Below, one piece after another: positions 31,529 through 39,861 of a stretch of 49,482 bases of DNA. The position numbers and the translations under genes are program-made. Positions within the stretch are counted from its first letter, which is position 1; each line of letters starts with the position of its first letter. The notes under the pieces were generated by a model that was not told the origin of the DNA, searched no databases, and was given only the letters and a program-made list of their open reading frames with translations. Source of the stretch: Planotetraspora phitsanulokensis (GTDB lineage Bacteria; Actinomycetota; Actinomycetes; Streptosporangiales; Streptosporangiaceae); contig NZ_BOOP01000010.1 in the NCBI RefSeq assembly GCF_016863295.1, positions 1-49,482 of the forward strand, given 5' to 3'.

Positions 31529-32398
31529 ATGAGCGGCAAGAAACCCGCCGAATGGCAGAGCGGGACGGTCACCTCGCAGGACGGGACGAGGATCTCCTTT
31601 TTCGGCGCAGGGAGAGGACCCGGGCTGGTGGTAATACCCGGCAACAACCGATGCGCTCACCACTACCAAGCTCTGACACAAGCGCTGTCCGACACCTACA
31701 GCGTGCACGTGATCGACCGCCGCGGACGCGGCCTCAGCGGCCCGCAGGGGCCGGACTACAGCATCGAGACCGAGGCCGACGACGCACTGGCCGTCATGGA
31801 CCGCACAGGCGCGCAGATGCTCTTCGGACACAGCTATGGCGGCCTGGTCACCCTGCACGTCGGACTGCGGCGGAAGGTCTCCGCGCTGATGGCCTACGAA
31901 CCGGCTGTCAGCATCGGCGGGGGCTTTCCCTCCTCGTGGCTCCCCTCGTTCACCCGTCTGTTGAACGAGGGCAAGCACACGGCGGCCATGGCGACATTCC
32001 TCAAGGCCACCCGCCTGGCCCCCATCGGAGACGCGCCGACGCCGGTGTTCCGTGCGCTGGCGTTCCTGCTGCTACTCGGGACCGACGGCCGGGAGACGCG
32101 GGCGATGATGCCGACCACCCCACCCGAGATGAACGAGATCTTCCGCCTGGACTCCGACGGCTCCAGGTATGCGGGCGTCGACTCCCCGACGCTGCTGCTC
32201 GGTGGCGAGAAGACCCCTGCCTACGTCACCGACGTACTGCCTCGCCTGGCCCGTGTCGTGCCCGACGCCAGGCATGTGATCCTGCCTGGACTGGATCACA
32301 ACGCGCCCGACCTGAACGCGCCCGACGTGGTCGCCGAACAGATCCGTACCTTCGCCCAAGAACGGCTCCCTGGGGAGCGAACCCACCACACAGGCTGA
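31529..32398 (+). CDS. alpha/beta hydrolase
   Basis: A 289-residue alpha/beta hydrolase. It has GLVVIPGNNRCAHHY (oxyanion region), VHVIDRRGRGLSGPQ, the nucleophile elbow GHSYGG (Ser), a probable acid in SPTLLLGGEKTP, and the catalytic His in LPGLDHNAPD. The substrate is unknown. ATG 31529 follows GGAAGG. Its divergence from the TetR gene suggests that it is induced when TetR leaves the shared operator. Confidence 0.9.
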   Translation: MSGKKPAEWQSGTVTSQDGTRISFFGAGRGPGLVVIPGNNRCAHHYQALTQALSDTYSVHVIDRRGRGLSGPQGPDYSIETEADDALAVMDRTGAQMLFGHSYGGLVTLHVGLRRKVSALMAYEPAVSIGGGFPSSWLPSFTRLLNEGKHTAAMATFLKATRLAPIGDAPTPVFRALAFLLLLGTDGRETRAMMPTTPPEMNEIFRLDSDGSRYAGVDSPTLLLGGEKTPAYVTDVLPRLARVVPDARHVILPGLDHNAPDLNAPDVVAEQIRTFAQERLPGERTHHTG

Positions 32399-32489
32399 AT
32401 ACGTAGAGTCTTCGGCTCGTGACGGATAGCGCTCGGTGCGGTACGACCGGGGTATGCGGTACGGACAAAGGGGATGCTCCTATGTCCTG

Positions 32490-32804
32490 TCAAGAGGCAG
32501 TAGTGGGTTTGGTTGCGGGTACGTCGCCGCAGTTGAGGATGCGGTAGACGTCGCGGGCGATGTAGCGCTCGAGGCAGCGCAGGATGTCTTTCTTCGACAG
32601 GCCTTCGCTGGTGCGGCGGGCGGCGTAAGCGCGGGTGCGTTCGTCGTGGGCCAGGCAGTTGACAGCGATCACGTGCAGGGCACGGTTGGCGTCGCGGTCA
32701 CCGGCTCGGTTCGGCCGGTAGCGGCGGGACTGCCCGCTGGAGGCAGGTATCGGAGCAAAGCTCTGCGTGACCGGTGAAGATGCACTCAAGATCATTGCGT
32801 GCAT
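32490..32804 (-). pseudogene. IS110 family transposase C-terminal remnant
   Basis: The frame holds APIPASSGQSRRYRPNRAGD, RDANRALHVIAVNCLAHDER, TRAYAARRTSEGLSKKDILR and CLERYIARDVYRIL, the typical C-terminus of IS110 transposases (Transposase_20 domain). The DEDD catalytic N-terminal half is missing, and no intact ends are visible. It lies close to tRNA-Tyr. Confidence 0.85.
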
Positions 32805-32865
32805 ATTGCGCGACCCGCGACAACTGGCGGCTCAGGGCAACCTACGGCTGCATGGCCCTGGAAAG

Positions 32866-32889
32866 CAAAAGAGGCCCCGTAGGGCCTCT
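32866..32889 (-). terminator. terminator of tRNA-Tyr
   Basis: Minus strand: AGAGGCCC-TACG-GGGCCTCTTTT. An 8-bp stem with a 4-base loop and a T run, 18 bases after the tRNA 3' end. Confidence 0.85.
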
Positions 32890-32907
32890 GAGCTGGGAAA
32901 ATCCCTG

Positions 32908-32989
32908 TGGCAGGTGCAAGGTTCGAACTTGCGTAGGCTGAGCCGACGGTTTTACAGACCGCTCCCTTTGGCCACTCGGGCAACCTGCC
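32908..32989 (-). tRNA. tRNA-Tyr (GTA)
   Basis: Class II cloverleaf on the minus strand: acceptor GGCAGGT/ACCTGCC, anticodon loop CTGTAAA (GTA) between GCGGT and ACCGT, a long variable arm, and T arm TGCAAGTTCGAACCTTGCA. CCA is not encoded. Confidence 0.94.
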
Positions 32990-33127
32990 GTGTCAGCTGC
33001 TGACCGCAGCGACAGCAAGAAGGATAGCGGACTTCCAGGGTGCACGTGACGCCCGTTTTTCCGGGGAAGGACTCGGGCGAACAGTAGATTTCGCCACCCA
33101 GCCGCCGGATCGCGCCATAGTAGAACC

Positions 33128-33607
33128 GTGATCAGATGGGCCGAGACCGCTGACCTCCCGGCGCTGGTGGAGGTGGAACTGGCGGCCGACGGCATGTTCG
33201 CCCCTCTCGGCATCCACTTCCCTCCCGGGACCACGATGATCGAGGAGTGTGACGACCCGGAGACCGTGATCGTCGCAGGCCGGCCGCCGGTGGGGTTCGC
33301 CATGCTCGGGACCGTCGACGGGCTCGCGCACCTCGAGCAGCTCGCCGTACACCCTGATCATGGAAGACGCGGCATCGGCACGAGACTGCTCGACGCCGCC
33401 TGTGACGCGGCCGCGGCGAGCGGTGCCACGGCGATGACGTTGACGACGTTTCGCGATGTCCCGTGGAACGCCCCTTGGTACGCGGGCCACGGCTTCGCCG
33501 TGCTTCCCCCCGAGGAGTGGGGGCCCGGGCTGACCGCACTCGTACGGCAGGAGCACGCGCTGGGCATCGACATGGAACCCCGTGTTGTGATGCGCAAAGA
33601 CCTCTGA
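33128..33607 (+). CDS. GNAT family N-acetyltransferase
   Basis: A 159-residue GNAT protein: [20 protein letters not shown], the acetyl-CoA loop [20 protein letters not shown] (V-x-x-x-x-R/Q-G-x-G), and [21 protein letters not shown] with the motif B element. The substrate is unknown. The GTG start has no Shine-Dalgarno sequence; CATAGT ends six bases upstream, so it may be leaderless, although the -35 is poor. Confidence 0.9.
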   Translation: MIRWAETADLPALVEVELAADGMFAPLGIHFPPGTTMIEECDDPETVIVAGRPPVGFAMLGTVDGLAHLEQLAVHPDHGRRGIGTRLLDAACDAAAASGATAMTLTTFRDVPWNAPWYAGHGFAVLPPEEWGPGLTALVRQEHALGIDMEPRVVMRKDL

Positions 33608-33660
33608 TCACGCCTGGGCCACTAATCTCAGAAGGCAACGAGGAGAGGACACGGACACCG

Positions 33661-34149
33661 ATGGCCGACAGCAGTTTCGACGTGGTCAGCAAGATCGACC
33701 GGCAGGAGGTCGACAACGCCCTGAATCAGACGGCCAAGGAGGTCGGGCACCGATTCGACTTCAAGGGCACCGGGGCCGAGATCTCCTGGTCGGGCGAGAG
33801 CATCGAGATCAAGGCGAACAGCGAGGAGCGCGCCAACGCGGTCCTCGACGTGTTCAAGGAGAAGATCGTCAAGCGAGGCCTTTCGCTGAAGGTCCTCGAC
33901 TCGGGCGAACCGAGGCTGTCCGGCAAGGAGTACCGGCTGACGATCGCCCTCAAGGAGGGCATCGACCAGGAGAACGCGAAGAAGATCTCGAAGCTCATCC
34001 GCGACGAGGGCCCCAAGGGCATCAAGGCACAGATCCAGGGCGACGAGCTCCGCGTCAGCAGCAAGAAGAAGGACGATCTCCAGGAGGTCATCGCCCTGCT
34101 CAAGGGCAAGGACCTCGACATCGCCCTGCAGTTCACGAACTACCGCTGA
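33661..34149 (+). CDS. YajQ family nucleotide-binding protein
   Basis: A 162-residue protein of the YajQ family: [40 protein letters not shown], then the second repeat with [20 protein letters not shown] and a C-terminal [12 protein letters not shown]. Two ferredoxin-like halves are typical. Members bind cyclic di-GMP in Xanthomonas or RNA. The length is normal. AGGAGAGG lies 10-14 bases upstream. Confidence 0.95.
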   Translation: MADSSFDVVSKIDRQEVDNALNQTAKEVGHRFDFKGTGAEISWSGESIEIKANSEERANAVLDVFKEKIVKRGLSLKVLDSGEPRLSGKEYRLTIALKEGIDQENAKKISKLIRDEGPKGIKAQIQGDELRVSSKKKDDLQEVIALLKGKDLDIALQFTNYR

Positions 34150-34476
34150 CACAGGGGCGCCGACCTGGCGTTTCATCGACAGCGGCCGAGACCAGGGCAC
34201 TTGCCGGACACATCGTCGACGTCACGACGGGGCTGATCGCGAGGCTCAGGCCACTCCCCCCACTCAGGTGTTCCGGGAGTGGCATGGCCCGCCGTCATGC
34301 TTGCGCCGTTGTGAATCAGATGGAGCGCAGGCCCCGGCAGGCAGGTGGCCTCAGCCAGGCGGAGCCCGGCCCCTCCGAGGAGGCCCTGGCCAGGTTGAGC
34401 GCCCGCAAGGCCCCGGGTGAACCAGTAAGCCGCTCCTGCCGGCTCCCCCTGACCACGGCGACGGCGTGAAGGCCAA
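34150..34476. other. spacer between yajQ and the toxin-antitoxin pair
   Basis: About 330 bases without a credible gene. CCACTCCC...GGGAGTGG near 34251-34284 forms a hairpin that may end the yajQ transcript. The rest is G+C-rich and unremarkable. Confidence 0.45.
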
Positions 34477-34513
34477 TTGGTCAGCCCGGTGCTACCCGAG
34501 TAGCATCGCGGCG
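34477..34513 (+). promoter_or_regulatory. leaderless promoter and operator of the vapBC-like pair
   Basis: -35 TTGGTC (34477-34482), 18 bases, -10 TAGCAT (34501-34506), six bases, then GTG 34513. The palindrome TGCTAC-CCGA-GTAGCA (34490-34505) overlaps the spacer and -10, the expected place for autorepression by antitoxin and toxin-antitoxin complex. No Shine-Dalgarno sequence is present. Confidence 0.72.
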
Positions 34514-34803
34514 TGGGAACGACAGAGAAGCTCTCCGTCAGCCTCCCCAGCGACCTCGTGGCGAAGATCCGCGAGCGGCTGAAGGCGGGTGAGGCGTCGT
34601 CCATCTCGGCGTTCCTCGCCGAGGCGGCCGAATACAAGCTCAGCAGAGCCGCACAGGTGAGCGCGCTGCTGCAGGCGCGGGTCGAGGCGCTCCAGGTCAC
34701 CGACCCCGACGAGTACCGTCGCATCTACGACAACGGCGCCGGTTTCCGTACCGCCCTCGCCGCCGGGAAGGCGGCCCGCGAACGCGGCGCGGAGGGCGAG
34801 TGA
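34513..34803 (+). CDS. VapB-like antitoxin, ribbon-helix-helix type
   Basis: A 96-residue protein. Residues 5-45 look like a ribbon-helix-helix: EKLSVSLPSDLVAKIRERLK, then ASSISAFLAEAAEYKLSR. The C-terminal part is flexible and basic (GKAARERGAEGE), the usual toxin-binding region. The stop overlaps the toxin start (GTGA), which couples translation. Leaderless start at GTG 34513. Confidence 0.83.
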   Translation: MGTTEKLSVSLPSDLVAKIRERLKAGEASSISAFLAEAAEYKLSRAAQVSALLQARVEALQVTDPDEYRRIYDNGAGFRTALAAGKAARERGAEGE

Positions 34804-35213
34804 ACACCGTCTCCGGACTGATCATGGATACCAGTGCCCTGGAGGCATGGGCGCGCCAGGAACCGGCAGCCTTCATGCGACTCGGGGAGATCAAGGAGAT
34901 GTCGGCCTCCCTGCTGATCCCCTCCGTCTGCGTGGCGGAGGCGTTCTCCCGGGCCGGAACCGACGAGGAACGCTGGCTGATCACACAGATACTCGGAGCG
35001 GACTTCACCCTGGGAGGGGTGGAGTCGGCGCTCACCTCCCAGCAGGCGCTCCTCGTCAGTTACCGGCTGCTGAAGGGCACCACCGTCAGCGACCTGTCCC
35101 TGGCCCATGCGGCCGCCTTCTACGACCTGCGCGGCTGGCCCATCCTGACCGCTCGCCCCGAAGTCCTCCAGGCGCGCTACCCCGACATCCCCGTCATCGA
35201 CATCCTCAACTAG
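34800..35213 (+). CDS. PIN-domain toxin, VapC-like
   Basis: A 137-residue PIN-like protein: LIMDTSALEAW (first acidic residue), IPSVCVAEAFSRAG (Glu), and SDLSLAHAAAFYDLRGWPIL (Asp). PIN toxins are Mg2+-dependent ribonucleases, often against tRNA. The last acidic residue usually seen as TAD/TRD is TARP here, so the active site may be altered; toxicity is not certain. It overlaps the convergent gene by the shared CTAG. Confidence 0.82.
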   Translation: MNTVSGLIMDTSALEAWARQEPAAFMRLGEIKEMSASLLIPSVCVAEAFSRAGTDEERWLITQILGADFTLGGVESALTSQQALLVSYRLLKGTTVSDLSLAHAAAFYDLRGWPILTARPEVLQARYPDIPVIDILN

Positions 35214-36412
35214 CGCGGCACCGCGTCGCTCCACTCCGCCTTCGCGTACACCTCGTAATCGGACACTTCGCCACGCTTGTGGAACCGGTCAGGCTGGGTG
35301 TCGACCGTCAGGCGACGAGGCTTTCCGTCGTCGCCCGGGGGGAGCTCCCGTGAGCCGTGCGGTGGCGTCGCCACGAGATCCCGTACGGCCAGCAGCGTCC
35401 CGTTATCCGGGTCGATGATCCACTGCCGCCGGTAGGTGCCGAGTTGCTTGGGCGCGGTGTAGATGCCGAGAGGAACGGTCGTCTCGACTGGCAGAGAGAT
35501 CACCGTCCCCGGGCGGCCCAGGGGGTCGGTCGTCTCGCCCTCGGCCTTGACGCCTGGGAGGGTGGCGAGCATGCGGAACGCCGCCGCCCGTACCTCAGGA
35601 GGGGCGGGCGCGACGCCCAGCAGGGTGCCGGCCGCATCGCTCAGCGCCCGAACCCGCTTGTCGCCCTTCAGTGCCCGAATCGGCCGCTCTCCGGGCTTCG
35701 AGCTGACCGCCTCCCAGTTGCCCTTGATGTTCAACAGGGCCTTCTCCAACTGCTCAGGCTGGGTGGGCAACCCGGCGAGCTGCTTCACCGTCATACCGAG
35801 GAATCGCCGCTCACCGACCTCGCGGCAGGGCCCCCCCGTTCTCGTGGGCTTCAGGAACAGACCGCCGGTCCCCTCCGGGATGGGGAACTCCACCGTCGTG
35901 GGAGCCCCCGCCTTCTCCCACTTCTGTTTGTCGAGGGCGGTCCACGGGCGGGCGGGCAGGTCGCCGAAGGCGACGCACTGCTTGCCGCGTGAGTCGGTCC
36001 ACTCGTCGTACTGCATCCTCGATTCGAGCTTGTAGTGGTCCGCCGCACTCTTGCCGATCGCGTAGATCTCCCCGGTGATGCGGGTGGTGTGCCAGTACTT
36101 GCCCGTCGCCCCCTTCTCCACGTTCGTGGCGGCCACCAGCAGCGCGTTGCCCGGCTCGAGAGGGCCCTTGCTCTCCCCCATGCGAACCGGCCGGCCTTCG
36201 TCAGGTGCCGGAGAGGACGTCACAGAGATGACGACGACGGCCCCGGCGACCAGAGCGGCCGTCGAGATCACGCTCAGGACCGGAACCTTGAAGCTGCGGC
36301 GGGGACGCGGTGCCACGCCGGACCGCCAGTCGGTGCGCGGGGCGAGCCGGTCCGGGCTCTCCTCATGGGCCAGGGCCGTCCGCATCCGCCGCAGCGCGTC
36401 GATTTCATCCAT
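35210..36412 (-). CDS. CU044_5270 family protein
   Basis: A 400-residue membrane-anchored protein: MDEIDALRRMRTALAHEESP, one membrane segment near 44-66 (VPVLSVISTAALVAGAVVVI), and an extracytoplasmic domain with YAIGKSAADHYKLESR and a terminal beta-rich part. The CU044_5270 family has unknown function and is almost always next to an ECF sigma factor gene, as here. It begins eight bases before the sigma factor stop. It probably acts as an anti-sigma or sensor-like partner (inference). The stop TAG shares CTAG with the convergent toxin gene. Confidence 0.88.
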   Translation of the reverse strand: MDEIDALRRMRTALAHEESPDRLAPRTDWRSGVAPRPRRSFKVPVLSVISTAALVAGAVVVISVTSSPAPDEGRPVRMGESKGPLEPGNALLVAATNVEKGATGKYWHTTRITGEIYAIGKSAADHYKLESRMQYDEWTDSRGKQCVAFGDLPARPWTALDKQKWEKAGAPTTVEFPIPEGTGGLFLKPTRTGGPCREVGERRFLGMTVKQLAGLPTQPEQLEKALLNIKGNWEAVSSKPGERPIRALKGDKRVRALSDAAGTLLGVAPAPPEVRAAAFRMLATLPGVKAEGETTDPLGRPGTVISLPVETTVPLGIYTAPKQLGTYRRQWIIDPDNGTLLAVRDLVATPPHGSRELPPGDDGKPRRLTVDTQPDRFHKRGEVSDYEVYAKAEWSDAVPR

Positions 36413-36989
36413 CGTTCTTCTCCTCGGGGAGGGCCTTGCGGAGCTTCGTCCGAGCCCGGTGGATCTTGGCCTTGACGGTGCCGAGCGGCAGGTCCAACGT
36501 CGCCGCGATCTCGGCGTACGACAGTTCGCCCCAGGCGAGCAACAACACGGCGCTGCGGTCCTGAGCGCTCAGTGAGGCGAGGGCCTTCGCCAGACGAGGG
36601 CCGCATGCCTGGGCGTCGACGCGGTCGCCGGCCAGTTCGGCGACGCCGTCCTCGGCGGGGTCGACCCCCGTCCGGGCGAACGCCCGGTACATGCGGGTCT
36701 CCTGCCGATGGTGCCGGGCGATCACGTTGCTCGCGATGCCCCACAGCCACGCGGCGAACTCCGCTCGCCCGTCGAATCTGCCCCGTTGCCGGAACGCGGT
36801 GGCGAACGTCTCCGCCACGACGTCATCGGCGAGAGAAGGCCCTAGACGCCGCTTGATGTAGGCGTGCAGTCGTGGCGCGTGGCGGCGGAACAACTCGCCG
36901 AACGCCTCGGGATCCTCCAGGGAGGCGGCGACGATTCCCGAATCGTCGAGCTTCTCCGCGGGCGGACTCACCACTCTCGCCGTAACCAT
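36405..36989 (-). CDS. ECF RNA polymerase sigma factor
   Basis: A 194-residue group 4 sigma factor: region 2 with FGELFRRHAPRLHAYIKRRL, DVVAETFATAFRQRGRFDG and FAAWLWGIASNVIARHH; region 4 with LSAQDRSAVLLLAWGELSYA, EIAATLDLPLGTVKAKIHRA and RTKLRKAL. No anti-sigma gene of the ZAS type follows, but the CU044_5270 gene overlaps it. AAGGGA precedes ATG 36989. Confidence 0.92.
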   Translation of the reverse strand: MVTARVVSPPAEKLDDSGIVAASLEDPEAFGELFRRHAPRLHAYIKRRLGPSLADDVVAETFATAFRQRGRFDGRAEFAAWLWGIASNVIARHHRQETRMYRAFARTGVDPAEDGVAELAGDRVDAQACGPRLAKALASLSAQDRSAVLLLAWGELSYAEIAATLDLPLGTVKAKIHRARTKLRKALPEEKNDG

Positions 36990-37327
36990 GGGCCGGTGTG
37001 TCCCTTCATGGGTGCTGCCTCCCTGTCCAAGGTGCTGACACCGTCCTCTATCCCGATGGACGCTCCCCGGTTGCAGCCCGGCGAGCGGAGAGTCGGCGAG
37101 GCCGCATTTCCGGGCACGACAACGTGCGCGCGTGCGAAATGACGAGAAGCGCCGGGATGAGCGGACCGCAGGCCAGAGGCATGATCGACGCTAGGGTCGC
37201 TGGTCGGCGACAGCGCCGGGACAGGGGCGGGACAGCGGTCGCCGCCCCCGCGTCGCGGAGGTCTCCAGCGCGTTCTCGGCCCTGTAACGCGATGGTCTCT
37301 AAACAACTGTCGTTTTGGATGGGTCTG
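36990..37327. other. divergent spacer between sigma factor and ABC operon
   Basis: No gene is supported. CGCGTT...AACGCG at 37269-37291 is a small hairpin. The ECF promoter of the sigma gene was not found with confidence. Confidence 0.4.
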
Positions 37328-37357
37328 TTGTTCTATATGGGGATTCGACCCTAAAGT
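37328..37357 (+). promoter_or_regulatory. possible promoter of the amino-acid ABC operon
   Basis: -35 TTGTTC (37328-37333), 18 bases, -10 TAAAGT (37352-37357), which leaves a leader of about 75 bases. The leader contains the palindrome CTGC-GCAT-GCAG (37395-37406). The region is relatively A+T-rich, as expected for a promoter. Confidence 0.5.
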
Positions 37358-37440
37358 TCAGCCCGAAGATGACCTGCTGCAATGTGCCCCTAAACTGCGC
37401 ATGCAGGAAGTTCGGTTTGTTTCACAATGAGGAGGCCTGC

Positions 37441-38295
37441 GTGGCTCTCTGGTCCACCATCCCACGAGCGGCCGCGATCGGCACGACGGCACTGGCGATC
37501 ACGCTGGCCGCTTCGGCCTGTGGCGGCGACTCCGGCGGCACTTCCACCGCCGCCCCGGCCCCCGGGGGCGTCAAGCTCGTCAACGCAGGCAAGATCACAA
37601 CCTGCACCAATATCCCCTACGAGCCCTTCGAGTTCAACCAGGGCAGCGACGTCGTCGGCTTCGACGTGGACATCGTCAACCTGGCGGCCAAGAAGCTCGG
37701 CGTGACGCAGGACATCGTCGACATCGACTTCGCCGCCATCAAGAGCGGCGCGGCCATGAACTCCGGCAAGTGCGACGTCGCCGCAGCCGGCATGACGATC
37801 ACCGACGAGCGCAAGCAGAACATCCTCTTCTCGGTGCCGTACTTCGACGCCACCCAGTCGCTCATGGCGAAGAAGGACAGCGGGATCACCTCGCTCGACG
37901 ACGTCAAGGCCAAGAACCTCAAGCTGGGCGCCCAGGCGTCCACGACGGGTCTCGACTACGTCAAGGGCAAGGGCTTCAACCCGGTCGAGTACGCCGACTC
38001 GCCCAAGGAACTCCTCGCCCTCCAGACCGGCCAGGTCGACGTGATCGTCCAGGACCTCCCGGTCGTGCAGACCTGGCTGAAGAAGCCGGAGATCGGCGCC
38101 AAGTTCGCGCAGGTGGCCAGCCTCAACACCGGCGAGCAGTACGGCATCGGCATGAAGAAGAGCAACACCGCCCTGGCCAAGGTCATCGACGAGGCCATCA
38201 CGGCCGCCAAGGCCGACGGCACCTACAACGCCATCTACAAGAAGTGGTTCGGCACCGAGCCCGGCGCCGCCCCGTCCGCGACCCCGACTCCGTGA
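37441..38295 (+). CDS. polar amino-acid ABC transporter, substrate-binding lipoprotein
   Basis: A 284-residue lipoprotein: signal TTALAITLAASAC with lipobox ASAC, a Gly/Ser/Thr-Ala linker, then the periplasmic-binding fold type II (SBP_bac_3): TNIPYEPFEFNQ, VGFDVDIVNLAAKKLG, AAAGMTITDERKQNILFSVP and GIGMKKSNTALAK. It probably binds a polar amino acid such as glutamine, glutamate or cystine. GTG 37441 is preceded by GAGGAG at 6-base spacing. First gene of a three-gene operon. Confidence 0.93.
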   Translation: MALWSTIPRAAAIGTTALAITLAASACGGDSGGTSTAAPAPGGVKLVNAGKITTCTNIPYEPFEFNQGSDVVGFDVDIVNLAAKKLGVTQDIVDIDFAAIKSGAAMNSGKCDVAAAGMTITDERKQNILFSVPYFDATQSLMAKKDSGITSLDDVKAKNLKLGAQASTTGLDYVKGKGFNPVEYADSPKELLALQTGQVDVIVQDLPVVQTWLKKPEIGAKFAQVASLNTGEQYGIGMKKSNTALAKVIDEAITAAKADGTYNAIYKKWFGTEPGAAPSATPTP

Positions 38296-38296
38296 C

Positions 38297-39124
38297 ATGA
38301 TGGCCGACCAACAGGCAGCCGCCTCTCCCCAGAGGCGGCTCAGCCCTCGCCAGAGGCAGCGGATCAGCCGGGGCATCCAGTACGGCGTGTTGCTCGTCAT
38401 CGTCGTCGTGCTCGCCCTGCTGGCCGACTGGCCGGCCATCAAGGAGTCGTTCCTCAGCTCCAAGGTCGCGGGCGAGGGCCTGCCCCAGCTGTTCACGGTG
38501 GCGCTGAAGAACACGGTGATCTACACGATCAGCGGATTCATCGGCGGTTTCGCCGTCGGGTTGTTGCTGGCGCTCATGCGGCAGTCCTCCGTGGCGCCGT
38601 ACCGATGGATCGCGGCGGGCTACGTGGAGATCTTCCGCGGACTGCCCGCCCTGCTGATCTTCCTCATGATCGGCAGCCTCCCGCTGGCCTTCCCCGGCTT
38701 CCAGATCCCCGGAGAGGTGTACGGCCAGGCGGCACTGGGCCTCGGCGTCGTCTCGGCGGCCTACATGGCCGAGACGTTCCGGGCCGGCCTGCAGGCCGTG
38801 CCCAAGGGGCAGATGGAGGCGGCCCGCTCGCTCGGCATGCCGCACATGCGGGCGATGGTCTCGATCGTGATCCCGCAGGCGATCCGCATCGTGATCCCCC
38901 CGCTCACCAACGAACTGGTCCTGCTGTTCAAGGACTCCTCGCTGGTGCTGTTCCTCGGGGTGACGGCGACCCAGGTCGAGCTGGCCAAGTTCGGCAACGA
39001 CCAGGCCTCGACGTACGCCAACCCGACGCCGATCCTGGTGTCCGGTCTGACCTATCTGCTGATCACGATCCCTCTGGGATACGCGGCACGCCGCCTGGAG
39101 GCACGCCAGGGAGCGAGCCGATGA
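38297..39124 (+). CDS. amino-acid ABC transporter permease
   Basis: A 275-residue HisM/GlnP-type permease with an N-terminal cytoplasmic tail, the first helix near 27-45 ([16 protein letters not shown]), and [17 protein letters not shown]. It has the EAA loop [20 protein letters not shown] which docks the ATPase. It follows the binding protein by one base and overlaps the ATPase gene by ATGA. A single permease suggests a homodimer. Confidence 0.93.
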   Translation: MMADQQAAASPQRRLSPRQRQRISRGIQYGVLLVIVVVLALLADWPAIKESFLSSKVAGEGLPQLFTVALKNTVIYTISGFIGGFAVGLLLALMRQSSVAPYRWIAAGYVEIFRGLPALLIFLMIGSLPLAFPGFQIPGEVYGQAALGLGVVSAAYMAETFRAGLQAVPKGQMEAARSLGMPHMRAMVSIVIPQAIRIVIPPLTNELVLLFKDSSLVLFLGVTATQVELAKFGNDQASTYANPTPILVSGLTYLLITIPLGYAARRLEARQGASR

Positions 39125-39861
39125 GCACCGTCGAGATCAGGAATCTGCACAAGTCCTTCGGCAAGCTCGAAGTCCTCAAGGGCATCGACTTCAGCGTCGA
39201 GACCGGCCAGGTCGTCTGCGTCATCGGACCGTCGGGCTCGGGCAAGTCGACGCTGCTGCGCTGCGTCAACCTGCTGGAGCAGCCCACCTCCGGCCAGGTG
39301 TTCGTCGACGGCATCGAACTCACCCACCCCGATGTGGACATCGACGCCGCCAGGCGGCGGCTCGGCATGGTCTTCCAGCAGTTCAACCTCTTCGCGCACC
39401 TCACCGTGCTGCGCAACGTCACCATCGCCCAGGAGCGGGTGCTCAAGCGCCCGCGGGCGGAGGCCGTACGGATCGCGCGGGAGAACCTGGAGAAGGTCGG
39501 GCTCAGCGAGAAGGCGGACTCCTACCCCGCTCAGCTGTCCGGCGGACAGCAGCAGCGGGTGGCCATCGCCCGGGCCCTGGCGATGAACCCGTCGCTGATG
39601 TTGTTCGACGAGCCGACCTCTGCGCTCGACCCCGAACTCGTCGGCGACGTCCTCCAGGTCATGCGGCGTCTCGCCGAGGACGGCATGACCATGCTGGTGG
39701 TCACCCACGAGATGGGCTTCGCCCGCGAGGTGGCCGACCGGGTGGTCTTCATGGACCAGGGCGTGATCGTCGAGGACGGGCCGCCGGCGCAGGTCATCGC
39801 CGCACCTCAGCACAACAGGACACGCGAGTTCCTCCACCGCGTCCTACATCCGGGCGACTAG
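39121..39861 (+). CDS. amino-acid ABC transporter ATPase
   Basis: A 246-residue GlnQ-type ATPase: Walker [11 protein letters not shown]-loop [13 protein letters not shown], signature [15 protein letters not shown], Walker [15 protein letters not shown], and the H-loop [16 protein letters not shown]. It drives import of the amino acid bound by the lipoprotein. Its TAG stop overlaps the stop of the convergent FUSC gene in one CTAG. Confidence 0.95.
   Translation: MSTVEIRNLHKSFGKLEVLKGIDFSVETGQVVCVIGPSGSGKSTLLRCVNLLEQPTSGQVFVDGIELTHPDVDIDAARRRLGMVFQQFNLFAHLTVLRNVTIAQERVLKRPRAEAVRIARENLEKVGLSEKADSYPAQLSGGQQQRVAIARALAMNPSLMLFDEPTSALDPELVGDVLQVMRRLAEDGMTMLVVTHEMGFAREVADRVVFMDQGVIVEDGPPAQVIAAPQHNRTREFLHRVLHPGD

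Noticed and set aside
32490-32989. Integrated element at tRNA-Tyr
   Set aside because: Only an IS110 fragment is present; no integrase and no duplicated tRNA end was seen.
37358-37440. T-box or amino-acid attenuator before the ABC operon
   Set aside because: No T-box sequence, no specifier loop and no leader peptide with terminator was recognised.
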